Positions 6,374 through 12,991 of a stretch of DNA of 19,293 bases are shown here, piece after piece. This DNA is from Chloroflexota bacterium. Its GTDB lineage: Bacteria > Chloroflexota > Limnocylindria > Limnocylindrales > CSP1-4. The stretch spans positions 1 to 19,293 of the forward strand of contig JAJYDP010000013.1 of assembly GCA_021777365.1 (NCBI GenBank), written 5' to 3'. A program made the position numbers and the translations under genes. The notes beneath the pieces are model-generated. The model worked only from the letters and a program-made list of their open reading frames with translations. It was not told the origin of the DNA and searched no databases. Numbering within the stretch: position 1 is the first letter of the stretch; every line of letters starts with the position of its first letter.

Positions 6374-8185
6374 ATGTCGCTGCTCCAGCGGGAAGCCAAG
6401 GCCAAGGAACACGCGGAGACGCCGCCCACCGAGCCCGTGGTGGCGGTCACCCCGGTGCCGGCTGCCAGTCCCGCCAGCCAGGCCGCGGCCGCCGGCCGCG
6501 TCGAGCTCCTGCGCGACCTGCGGGTCGTGCTGCAGGAGGAGGTGATCCGCTCCTTCGACGAGCTGCTCGGCGCCGCCAACGACGCGGAGGTGCGGGCCAG
6601 CGTGGCCGAGCTCGTGGATCGCGTGATCAGCCAGCACCAGTTCGCGGTGACGCGCGAGGAACGGCTGCGCCTGGTGGCCGAGACGGTCCACGAGATCACC
6701 GGCCTCGGCCCGCTCGAGCCGCTGCTGGCGGACGAGACGATCACCGAGGTGATGGTCAACGGCCCCAAGCAGATCTACATCGAGCGCCGCGGCAAGATCC
6801 TGCGCGTGGACGCCTCGTTCATGAGCGACGACCACGTCATGCGGATCATCGACCGGATCACCGCCCCGCTGGGCCGGCGCGTGGACGAGACGAGCCCCCG
6901 GGTGGACGCCCGCCTGCCCGACGGGTCGCGGGTCAACGTGATCATCAAGCCGCTCTCGCTGGTCGGCCCGGTGATCACCATCCGCAAGTTCGCGGCCAAG
7001 CCGTTCACGGTGGAGGACCTGGTCGGCTTCGGCACCGCCACCGCCGAGATGTTCGACTTCCTGAAGGCGTGCGTGGAGGCCCGCCTCAACATCTTCGTCT
7101 CGGGCGGCACCGGCTCCGGCAAGACCACCTTCCTCAACGTCCTCTCCTCGTTCGTCCCCAACGACGAGCGGATCATCACGGTGGAGGACGCGGCCGAGCT
7201 GCAGCTGCGCCAGGACCACGTGGTCACCCTCGAGGCACGTCCCGCGAACCTGGAGGGCGAGGGCGAGATCACCATCCGGGACCTGATGCGCAACGCGCTC
7301 CACATGCGCCCGGACCGGATCATCGTCGGCGAGTGCCGCTCGGGCGAGGCGCTCGACATGCTGCAGGCCATGAACTCGGGCCAGGAGGGCTCGCTCTCCA
7401 CGGGCCATGCCAACAGCCCGCCCGACATGCTCCGCCGCCTCGAGACCATGGTGCTCATGACCGGCTATGAGCTGCCGCTGCGGGCGATCCGCGAGCAGAT
7501 CGCCTCCGCCGTCGACGTGATCGTGCACACCGCCCGCCTGAAGGACGGCTCGCGCAAGGTGGTCGCCATCACCGAGGTCTACGGGATCGAGGACGACCAG
7601 ATCCTCACGCAGGACATCTTCACCTTCGAGCAGACCGGCGTCGAGGAGGGGAAGATCCAGGGGCACCTCGCGCCGACCGGGATCCGCCCCACGTTCATGC
7701 GGCGCTTCGCCTCGATGGGAGTCGAGCTGCCGCCGGACCAATACGGCATCCCGCCCGAGGACCCGGCGAAGCCCGGGCCGCGTGGCAAGGGGCGCTGGGG
7801 CGCCAGCGACAGCACCGCGCCTGTCGACCCGGCTCGAACCACGCTGGGGACCGGCCGCGTGGTCACCGCCGGCGGCATGGTCTACGTCTCCTCGGTGGGT
7901 CCGGTCGACCCGGAGACCGGGCAGGTGGTCCCCGGCTCGATCAAGGAGCAGACGCGCCAGTGCCTGGCGAACCTCAAGACCAGGCTCGAGGAGGCTGGCA
8001 GCTCACTCGAGAAGGTGGTCTGGACCAACTGGTCGCTGCGCGAGCCCACCGAGTTCGACGCGTTCAACGAGGAGTGGGCGCGCTGGTTCCCGGCCGACGC
8101 GCCGCTGGGGCAGGGCACGCTGATGCCGCCGCTGCAGCGCCGGGCCGGGTTCCTGGTGTCGATCGGGGTGATCGCGCAGGCGTAG
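6374..8185 (+). CDS. CpaF/TadA-type secretion ATPase fused to a RidA/YjgF-like domain
   Basis: A 603-residue protein. Residues 1-45 are low complexity. Residues 50-460 form a complete CpaF-family type II/IV secretion ATPase: an N-terminal domain with LGPLEPLLADETITEVMVNG, Walker A GGTGSGKTT (244-252), a DDER-type segment before VEDAAELQL, Walker B region DRIIVGE (314-320), a His box STGHANS, and the usual C-terminal FMRRFASMGVELPP. CpaF ATPases power Tad/Flp pilus assembly from the cytoplasmic face. After a 20-residue linker, 480-603 reads as a RidA-like domain (GGMVYVSSVGPVDPETGQVV, then QTRQCLANLKTRLEEAGSSL). RidA catalytic residues are missing: the tyrosine loop, the PAR arginine and the C-terminal glutamate (Gly here). 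There is no frame break at the junction. No TadB/C or pilin gene is in the window. Confidence 0.9.
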   Translation: MSLLQREAKAKEHAETPPTEPVVAVTPVPAASPASQAAAAGRVELLRDLRVVLQEEVIRSFDELLGAANDAEVRASVAELVDRVISQHQFAVTREERLRLVAETVHEITGLGPLEPLLADETITEVMVNGPKQIYIERRGKILRVDASFMSDDHVMRIIDRITAPLGRRVDETSPRVDARLPDGSRVNVIIKPLSLVGPVITIRKFAAKPFTVEDLVGFGTATAEMFDFLKACVEARLNIFVSGGTGSGKTTFLNVLSSFVPNDERIITVEDAAELQLRQDHVVTLEARPANLEGEGEITIRDLMRNALHMRPDRIIVGECRSGEALDMLQAMNSGQEGSLSTGHANSPPDMLRRLETMVLMTGYELPLRAIREQIASAVDVIVHTARLKDGSRKVVAITEVYGIEDDQILTQDIFTFEQTGVEEGKIQGHLAPTGIRPTFMRRFASMGVELPPDQYGIPPEDPAKPGPRGKGRWGASDSTAPVDPARTTLGTGRVVTAGGMVYVSSVGPVDPETGQVVPGSIKEQTRQCLANLKTRLEEAGSSLEKVVWTNWSLREPTEFDAFNEEWARWFPADAPLGQGTLMPPLQRRAGFLVSIGVIAQA

Positions 8186-8284
8186 GCGTCGCGCGCGAAG
8201 CGGACCGCCGAGCGCGCCGCGCCGCCGCCCGGTCCGTGCGGATGGGTCGTTGCGTCGCGAACGAGCCCTTCTCGGCACCTGCGC

Positions 8285-8290
8285 TATGCT
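8285..8290 (+). promoter_or_regulatory. Putative -10 element of the CelD-like/GT4 operon
   Basis: TATGCT, within the 10-mer TATGCTCGCG that is also present at the CpaF-RidA promoter, lies 34 bp before the GTG start. A convincing -35 is not seen. A small inverted repeat, CGGCAA-GA-TTGCCG (8292-8305), sits where transcription would begin and could be an operator. Confidence 0.35.
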
Positions 8291-8323
8291 CGCGGCAAGA
8301 TTGCCGAGGTACCGCACTTCCCC

Positions 8324-9682
8324 GTGACGTCATCGATCGCCCCATGTGCCGAGGGCGCCGCCGCACCGGCAGGCGCCCTCGATCCGCTCGCCGCATCCTC
8401 GCCGGCCGGGCCCACGCCTGATCCCGGGCGTGCCGCCGCGGCCCGGCTGGCCGCCGACGCGTTCGAACGTCGCCGGCTGGTCGCCCGCCGGGTCCCGTTC
8501 GACGCCATCCCGCGGGGGGCCTGGGATCGCCTGCTCGCCGTGACTGCGTGCGCCACGCCGTTCAACCGCTGGCAGTTCCACCGGGCCTGGTGGGACGGCT
8601 ACGGCGAGGCCGCGCACGAGGACTACATGGTCTGCCTGGAGGCCGGGGCGGCCTTCGCCCGCATGGCGCCCGACTCGGAGCGGCCAACCGCGGCGCTCCT
8701 CGACCCCGGCGCGATCGTCGCCATCGCCCCGCTCATGCACCGCCACGAGGTCGAACCCGACGACGCGATCCTCCACACCGCGATCCGCCACGCGCCCACC
8801 ACCGCCCAGACCGCGCTGCCGGGCCGGGCCAAGGCCATCTTCTTCGCGGCCAGCTACCACGCCGACTACGCCACGCTGCTGTGCGATCCCGCGGACCTGC
8901 CCGACGTGGCGGCGGCCGTGGTGGCCACGCTGGCCGCCGGCCCCGATCTCTCGCACGGCTCCGACGACTGGGACGTGGTGGACCTGCGCCGCCTGCGCGC
9001 CGACGACCCCGCCCTGCCCGCGCTCGAGGCGGCCTTCTGTGTCGCGGCTGCCCGCCACGGCTGGGAGGTGAGCCGCGAGCTCGAGGAGGTCTGTCCAGTC
9101 CTCGAGGTGGATCACTGGGACTGGGAGACCTACCTGCAGACGCTCTCGACCAAGGACCGCCACGAGCTGCGGCGCAAGCTGCGCCGGGCCGAGGCGGCGG
9201 GCGAGGTCGAGTTCGAGGAGATCCACGACCCGGCGAGCGGGGTGGACGAGTTCGTGGCGATGCACCAGGCGCGCTGGGGCGACGACGGGCTCTTCCCGGA
9301 CACCGAGGGCGGCGCGCGGAGCCGCCGCTTCTTCCGCCGGCTGGCCGAGCTCGAGGGCCCCGGCGGCACGCTGCGGATCGGCCGGCTGCGGGTCGGCGGG
9401 AAGCCCGTCTTCATGTGCGCGGGGTTCCACGACGGGAACGCCGTCTACTACTACAACGCGGGCAGTGACCCGGAGGCGCGGGCGCTCTCGCCGGGGGTCA
9501 TCGGCGTGGCCTGGTACCTGCAGCACGGCCTGGCCGAGGGCACCCGGGTCTTCGACTTCCTTCGGGGCAACGAGGGCTACAAGTACACGTGGGGCGCGGT
9601 CGACCGGTCGATCCACCGCCTGATCGTGACCCGCGGCGCGCCAATCCATCCACCGGCCGAGGGACGAACGGACACACGATGA
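8324..9682 (+). CDS. CelD/BioF2-like GNAT acyltransferase
   Basis: A 452-residue protein whose second half (about 265-430) has the CelD/BioF2-like acetyltransferase pattern: a basic helix TKDRHELRRKLRRAE, a MHQARWG segment, RSRRFFRRLAELEG, the strands LRIGRLRVGGKPVFMCAGFH, YYYNAGSDPEARALSPGV and the final FDFLRGNEGYKYTWGA. This family (Pfam Acetyltransf_6) is found in cellulose and exopolysaccharide clusters and is related to Fem-type transferases; the acceptor is not predictable. The first 40 residues are Ala/Pro-rich. The GTG at 8324 is the first start in the frame and fits the -10 at 8285, but it lacks a good ribosome site, so a start within the first 40 codons remains possible. Its TGA overlaps the next ATG (ATGA), so it is coupled to the glycosyltransferase. 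Confidence 0.83.
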   Translation: MTSSIAPCAEGAAAPAGALDPLAASSPAGPTPDPGRAAAARLAADAFERRRLVARRVPFDAIPRGAWDRLLAVTACATPFNRWQFHRAWWDGYGEAAHEDYMVCLEAGAAFARMAPDSERPTAALLDPGAIVAIAPLMHRHEVEPDDAILHTAIRHAPTTAQTALPGRAKAIFFAASYHADYATLLCDPADLPDVAAAVVATLAAGPDLSHGSDDWDVVDLRRLRADDPALPALEAAFCVAAARHGWEVSRELEEVCPVLEVDHWDWETYLQTLSTKDRHELRRKLRRAEAAGEVEFEEIHDPASGVDEFVAMHQARWGDDGLFPDTEGGARSRRFFRRLAELEGPGGTLRIGRLRVGGKPVFMCAGFHDGNAVYYYNAGSDPEARALSPGVIGVAWYLQHGLAEGTRVFDFLRGNEGYKYTWGAVDRSIHRLIVTRGAPIHPPAEGRTDTR

Positions 9683-10947
9683 CCGTTCCCGTCGCCGGCG
9701 ATCCCTGCCTGGAGACCCCCGAGCGCCCGCCGCTGCCCGGCGGCCGGCACGTCCGCGTGGTCGAGCTGCTCGCCACCGGCACCAACGGCGGCGCCCAGGA
9801 GCACGTCTACACGCTCCTCGCGCGTCTCGACCGGACGCGCTACGAGCCCCTCGTCCTGTCGCTCAGCGACGGCTCGACCGTGCACCGGCTGCGCGCGGCG
9901 GGATTCCGTGTGGTGGTCCTCGACGAGCCCGATGACGCTCGCGCGGTCCGCCTGGTGGCCGAGGAGCTCGCGGCCTACGATGCCGACGTGGTGCACAACC
10001 ACATGTACCGCGCCGAGGTGATCGGGACGCGCGCGGCCCTGGCGCTCGGCGAGGCCGGCCTGCCCCGGCCCTACGTGGTGGGCACCGTGCACTCCAGCCG
10101 CGTGCGCAGCCTGGAGGACCGCGAGATCCTGCGGCACCTGACCCCGCAGATGGACCGCCTCATCGCGGTGAGCCGCGCGATCCAGGCCAAGCTCGAGCAC
10201 GAGCACCGCGAGGGCGCGCCGGTCACCCTGATCTACAACGGCGTGGACCTCGAGCGATACGCGCACCAGGAGCCCTGCTGCACACTCCCCGACGAGTACG
10301 GGTTCGCCCCCGGCACGCCCATCGTGGGGACGGTGGCGCGGCTGGAACCGGAGAAGGGCCACCCGACACTCCTCGAGGCGTGGCGGATCGTGGTCGACCG
10401 GGTCCCGGAGGCTCGCCTGCTGATCGTTGGCGAGGGGAGCCGGCGGGCGGACCTCGAGGCGCAGGCCCGCACCCTGGGGCTGCTCGGGGAGGAGTGCACG
10501 GACCGGGCCTGCGTCGGCACCCGGCACGCACGACCGGGGGCGAAGGTGGTCTTCACCGGGCGCCGCGAGGACGTGCCCGCGGTGGTGGCCGCGCTGGACG
10601 TGGCGGTGCTCCCCTCCTATCGCGAGGCCCAGGGCATCACGATCCTCGAGGCGATGGCACTGGGCCGGCCCGTGGTGGCCTCGAACGTGGGCGGCATCCC
10701 CGAGATGGTCGAGGACGGACGCACCGGGCTCCTCGTTCCGCCCCACGATCCGGTCGCCCTGGCCGACGCCATCGTGCGCCTGCTCACCGACCATCCCTTC
10801 GCGGACATCCTGGCGCGGGCCGGCCACGACCTGGTCCATGAGCGTTTCTGCGTGGAGCGCATGGTGGCCGGCATCGAGACGATCTACGACGAGGCCGCGC
10901 AGGTCATGGTGGCACGCCGGGCCGCTGCCCTGCGGGAGGCGTCCTAG
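9679..10947 (+). CDS. GT4-family (GT-B fold) glycosyltransferase
   Basis: A 422-residue retaining glycosyltransferase of the GT4 type. The N-terminal Rossmann domain has ELLATGTNGGAQEHVYTLL (the acceptor-side Gly loop) and VVHNHMYRAEV. The C-terminal donor domain has GTVARLEPEKGH, LLIVGEGSRR, the E316-x7-E324 motif (EAQGITILE) and VASNVGGIPEMVEDGRTGLLV. These residues bind a nucleotide-sugar. A 15-20-residue insert with two cysteines (around 270-290, ECTDRAC) lies between the RADLEAQARTLGL helix and the VVFTGRRED strand, where most relatives have only a short loop. The start ATG overlaps the previous stop by ATGA. With the CelD-like partner it probably makes or decorates a cell-surface glycan; the sugar specificity cannot be read. 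Confidence 0.9.
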   Translation: MTVPVAGDPCLETPERPPLPGGRHVRVVELLATGTNGGAQEHVYTLLARLDRTRYEPLVLSLSDGSTVHRLRAAGFRVVVLDEPDDARAVRLVAEELAAYDADVVHNHMYRAEVIGTRAALALGEAGLPRPYVVGTVHSSRVRSLEDREILRHLTPQMDRLIAVSRAIQAKLEHEHREGAPVTLIYNGVDLERYAHQEPCCTLPDEYGFAPGTPIVGTVARLEPEKGHPTLLEAWRIVVDRVPEARLLIVGEGSRRADLEAQARTLGLLGEECTDRACVGTRHARPGAKVVFTGRREDVPAVVAALDVAVLPSYREAQGITILEAMALGRPVVASNVGGIPEMVEDGRTGLLVPPHDPVALADAIVRLLTDHPFADILARAGHDLVHERFCVERMVAGIETIYDEAAQVMVARRAAALREAS

Positions 10948-10949
10948 GC

Positions 10950-11291
10950 GCGGCCGCGGACCTGGCGGCGCTGGACGGTCGGACGGCAGAGGCGCTGGCC
11001 GGGTACCGGGATGCCCTGCGGCGCTGGCGCGACCTGGGCCTGCTCTGGGATGAGGCGCTGGCCGGGATCGACATGGCCATGCTGCTGGACCCTGCCGATC
11101 CCGACGTCGCAGAGGCCATCACGTCGTCGCGCGCCGTCCTGGAGCGGCTCGGCGCCCGTCCCTTCCTGGCACGCCTCGACCAGGTCCTCGTGGCTCGCGG
11201 TCGGCCTGGCAGCAACCCGCCGGGTCATGCCGGCATCGGCGGATCGGCCAATCGTTCCGAGGCGGCGGCCGAGGGTGCGTCGCCCGCCTGA
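10950..11291 (+). pseudogene. C-terminal fragment of a helical-repeat (cyclase/AAA-type) regulator
   Basis: From 10950 a frame different from the glycosyltransferase reads ADLAALDGRTAEALAGYRDA, then LRRWRDLGLLWDEALAGIDM, LLDPADPDVAEA and RAVLERLGARPFLARLDQVL, ending at a TGA at 11289-11291. Codons show the usual third-position G/C bias. This helix-turn-helix repeat pattern is typical of the extreme C-terminus of large adenylate/guanylate cyclase-AAA-TPR regulators of Chloroflexota and Actinomycetota. No ATG/GTG/TTG start lies before 11073, and the rest of the large protein is absent. The frame opens only at 10842, inside the glycosyltransferase. It therefore looks like a truncated remnant left by a deletion or rearrangement just after the glycosyltransferase stop. 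A 72-residue product from the ATG at 11073 is possible but has no clear ribosome site. Confidence 0.6.
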
Positions 11292-11300
11292 TCTCCGCGC

Positions 11301-12080
11301 CTACACGCCGGCGGCCGTCAGGATCAGGTCGGTCCCCACGCCGGCGATGAGCCCCAGCAGGATCGCGGTCGAGGCGGTCATGGGCAGGGCGAAGCGCCGC
11401 ACCACGGCCATCATCTCGTTGAACACGAAGACGAGTGCGCCCGCCGCGAGGCCGAGGAAGGCGATGGAGACGAGCGGCGACGCGAACGTGTAGCCGACCA
11501 CGCCGCCGAGGAAGGTGGGCCCGCCGCCGACCAGGCCAAGGGCGCCCAGGAAGGCCCAGCTCGGGCGCTCGCCGGACGCCAGCGGTGCCGCGATGCCGAA
11601 ACCTTCGGTGGCGTTGTGCAGCGCGAAACCGATGACCAGGATGAGTGCCAGCGAGGTGGCGCCGGTGGACGACGACTGTCCGATGGCCAGACCCTCGCTG
11701 AAGTTGTGCAGCCCCAGGCCGAGCGCGGTGCCCATCGCCAGCTGCTGTGGGAGTGCCGGTCCGTGGGCCCGGGAGCGCAACCGTGTCGTGGCGTAGGTCA
11801 CCGAGAGCAGGCCGACGGCCACGCTGCCCGCGAACACGCTCGCGTCCGCCAGGAACGGGCCGACGGCGCCGCCGTGCCGCGCGGCATCGAGCGCGGCCTG
11901 CACCGGATCCATCGCGGCGCTCAGCACGTCGAAGATCAGGAAGAGGATGACGCCCCCGGCTCCGGCGGTGAGCATGGCCTGCCAGCTGGTCGAGAGGTTC
12001 CGCAGGCGGCCGACCGGCAGCCCCAGGTAGATGGTCAGTCCCGCGAACGCGGCGAGCAGCACGGTCTCCGGGAACGGCAT
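11301..12080 (-). CDS. ZIP-family metal transporter
   Basis: A 259-residue membrane protein with about eight hydrophobic segments. The two metal-site helices carry HNFSEG (125-130) and HNATEG (155-160), the signatures of transmembrane helices 4 and 5 in ZupT/GufA-type ZIP transporters, which import Zn, Mn, Fe or other divalent metals into the cytoplasm. A variable loop with only one His (residues 60-80, ARHGG) replaces the His-rich loop of many relatives. The ATG at 12080 is preferred because GGAG lies six bases upstream; the in-frame GTG at 12092 abuts AGGAGG with no spacing. The gene ends 9 bp from the end of the convergent remnant. A palindrome over the predicted promoter (12104-12128) suggests metal-dependent repression. 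Confidence 0.9.
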   Translation of the reverse strand: MPFPETVLLAAFAGLTIYLGLPVGRLRNLSTSWQAMLTAGAGGVILFLIFDVLSAAMDPVQAALDAARHGGAVGPFLADASVFAGSVAVGLLSVTYATTRLRSRAHGPALPQQLAMGTALGLGLHNFSEGLAIGQSSSTGATSLALILVIGFALHNATEGFGIAAPLASGERPSWAFLGALGLVGGGPTFLGGVVGYTFASPLVSIAFLGLAAGALVFVFNEMMAVVRRFALPMTASTAILLGLIAGVGTDLILTAAGV

Positions 12081-12103
12081 CTCCAGCTCCACCCTCCTGG
12101 GCT

Positions 12104-12140
12104 AATCCCGAGTTATCAGGTCGGGATTGTACCGTGCCAT
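12104..12140 (-). promoter_or_regulatory. Promoter with palindromic operator for the ZIP transporter
   Basis: On the minus strand, ATGGCA (12135-12140) and GATAAC (12112-12117) with a 17-bp spacer each match 4/6 of the sigma-70 hexamers. A perfect 8-bp inverted repeat, AATCCCGA (12104-12111) and TCGGGATT (12121-12128), brackets the -10 box with a nine-base spacer. This arrangement is that of a repressor site blocking polymerase. Given the regulated gene, a DtxR/MntR- or Fur/Zur-type regulator is a reasonable guess, but the sequence is not one of their textbook boxes. Confidence 0.55.
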
Positions 12141-12208
12141 GCGCGGGCGCGGGCTCCGGCGCATGCGGCGGTGGCGCCGGACGCCTGTCCACCCCGCGCC
12201 GTTCGGCG

Positions 12209-12214
12209 TACGCT
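12209..12214 (+). promoter_or_regulatory. Putative -10 element of the ACT-domain gene
   Basis: TACGCT, followed by CGG, lies 46 bp before the ATG of the ACT-domain gene. It resembles the TATGCTCG elements at 6289 and 8285. The -35 region (TGTCCA at 17-bp spacing) is weak. Confidence 0.3.
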
Positions 12215-12254
12215 CGGACGAACGGTCGGGCTGCGACGCAGACGGGAGGGGGAG

Positions 12255-12626
12255 ATGGCGATCGACATCACGGTCGCGCTGGTCAACCGTCCGGGCACGC
12301 TCCTGCGCGCCTGCGAGGCGTTGGGGCGGGCCGGCGTCAACATCGACGGGGCGTGTGGCTACGTGAGCGACCACCTGGGCGTGTTCCACGTGCTGGTCGA
12401 GGACGCCGAACGGGCCCGCCGCACGCTGCTCAACGCCGATCTCGAGATCCGCGAGGAACGGTCCGTGCTGGTGACGCCGGTCGAGAACCGACCGGGCGCC
12501 GCGGCGGCCGTCCTGCGGCGCGTGGCCGAGGCCGGGGTCAACATCGATCTGCTCTACGCGACCGCCGACGGGCGGCTCGTCCTGGGCGGCGATGACCTGA
12601 CCGCCCTGCGTCGAGCGCTGGGCTGA
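12255..12626 (+). CDS. Small tandem ACT-domain protein
   Basis: A 123-residue protein made of two ACT-like units. The first begins ITVALVNRPGTLLRACEALG with GVNIDGACGY; the second has SVLVTPVENRPGAAAAVLRR and GVNIDLLYA. The RPG-x-hydrophobic turn followed by an AGVNID strand is the hallmark of ACT domains, which bind amino acids or other small ligands and usually regulate enzymes. There is no attached catalytic domain, so it probably acts as a free ligand sensor, like the stand-alone ACT proteins frequent in actinobacteria and Chloroflexota. The start has an excellent GGGAGGGGGAG ribosome site. It is divergent from the ZIP gene, and the shared 174-bp gap contains the ZIP operator. The ligand is unknown. 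Confidence 0.85.
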   Translation: MAIDITVALVNRPGTLLRACEALGRAGVNIDGACGYVSDHLGVFHVLVEDAERARRTLLNADLEIREERSVLVTPVENRPGAAAAVLRRVAEAGVNIDLLYATADGRLVLGGDDLTALRRALG

Positions 12627-12656
12627 CCCGAGCCCGAGCCCGAGCGCGAGCCCGAG
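12627..12656. repeat. CCCGAG hexanucleotide tandem repeat
   Basis: Five consecutive hexamers directly after the ACT stop codon: CCCGAG three times, CGCGAG once, CCCGAG once. It is non-coding on both strands as far as can be judged. It is a simple-sequence tract liable to length variation. Confidence 0.8.
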
Positions 12657-12782
12657 TCAGCTCGCCCGATCCGGGCGCGGCCCCACGCGCGGCGCGAACG
12701 CGGGCCGGAGGCCGGCCTGCACGTTGGCGCGATCCCGGGCCGTCTTTCAGGACCAGTTCAGCGTCGAACCACATCATGACGC

Positions 12783-12859
12783 TCGTCTCCTCCCTCCTCC
12801 CTCCTCCTCGGAACCGGAGACGACAGGCAGAGCCCCGGCACCTCCCCCGCCGGGGCTCT
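12783..12859. terminator. Two adjacent hairpins, possible bidirectional terminator
   Basis: Hairpin 1 pairs TCGTCTCC (12783-12790) with GGAGACGA (12816-12823) around a 25-base loop that is polypyrimidine on the plus strand. Five bases later, hairpin 2 pairs AGAGCCCCGGC (12829-12839) with GCCGGGGCTCT (12849-12859), a perfect 11-bp stem with a nine-base loop, followed by one further T. It lies between two converging genes, 155-235 bp past each stop, so termination in both directions is the simplest role. The lack of a T-run is usual in this sequence. Confidence 0.5.
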
Positions 12860-12991
12860 TCGCTGTCCGGCATCTCGCCGGGTGGCATCTCGCCGTCCGG
12901 CGCCCGCGGGCTCGCCTTCCGGCGTCTCGCTGCCGGCGCCTGCGCGGGCCCGCCGGCGTGCCGACGGCCCCGGTCGGGCTCCCGTCGGGGC

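Larger units (their letters stand above)
12627..12991. other. 365-bp gene-free region between converging genes
   Basis: This region separates the plus-strand ACT gene from the minus-strand PIG-L gene. It holds a CCCGAG hexanucleotide array, a polypyrimidine tract, two consecutive hairpins and imperfect GGCATCTCGCCG repeats near 12868-12895. On the minus strand an ATGATG at 12774-12779 reads MMWFDAELVLKDG after a GGAGGAGACGA purine tract, but the frame then degenerates into Arg/Ala-rich sequence and crosses the hexamer repeats, so it is not called as a gene. On the plus strand, an ATG at 12776 reads MTLVSSLLPPPRNRRR into the hairpins, like a leader peptide, but no plus-strand gene follows. Confidence 0.5.

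Noticed and set aside
6212..7741. 509-codon minus-strand open frame opposite the CpaF gene
   Set aside because: Shadow frame; the plus strand carries Walker motifs and the full CpaF signature.
8330..10839. Minus-strand open frames of 439 and 420 codons
   Set aside because: Antisense to the CelD-like and GT4 genes; His/Val/Arg/Gly-rich without family features.
12538..12779. Minus-strand MMWFDAELVLKDG frame as a gene
   Set aside because: The start region looks plausible but after about 17 codons it turns into Arg/Ala repeats, crosses the CCCGAG array and overlaps the ACT gene; no family recognised. Kept only as part of a finding.
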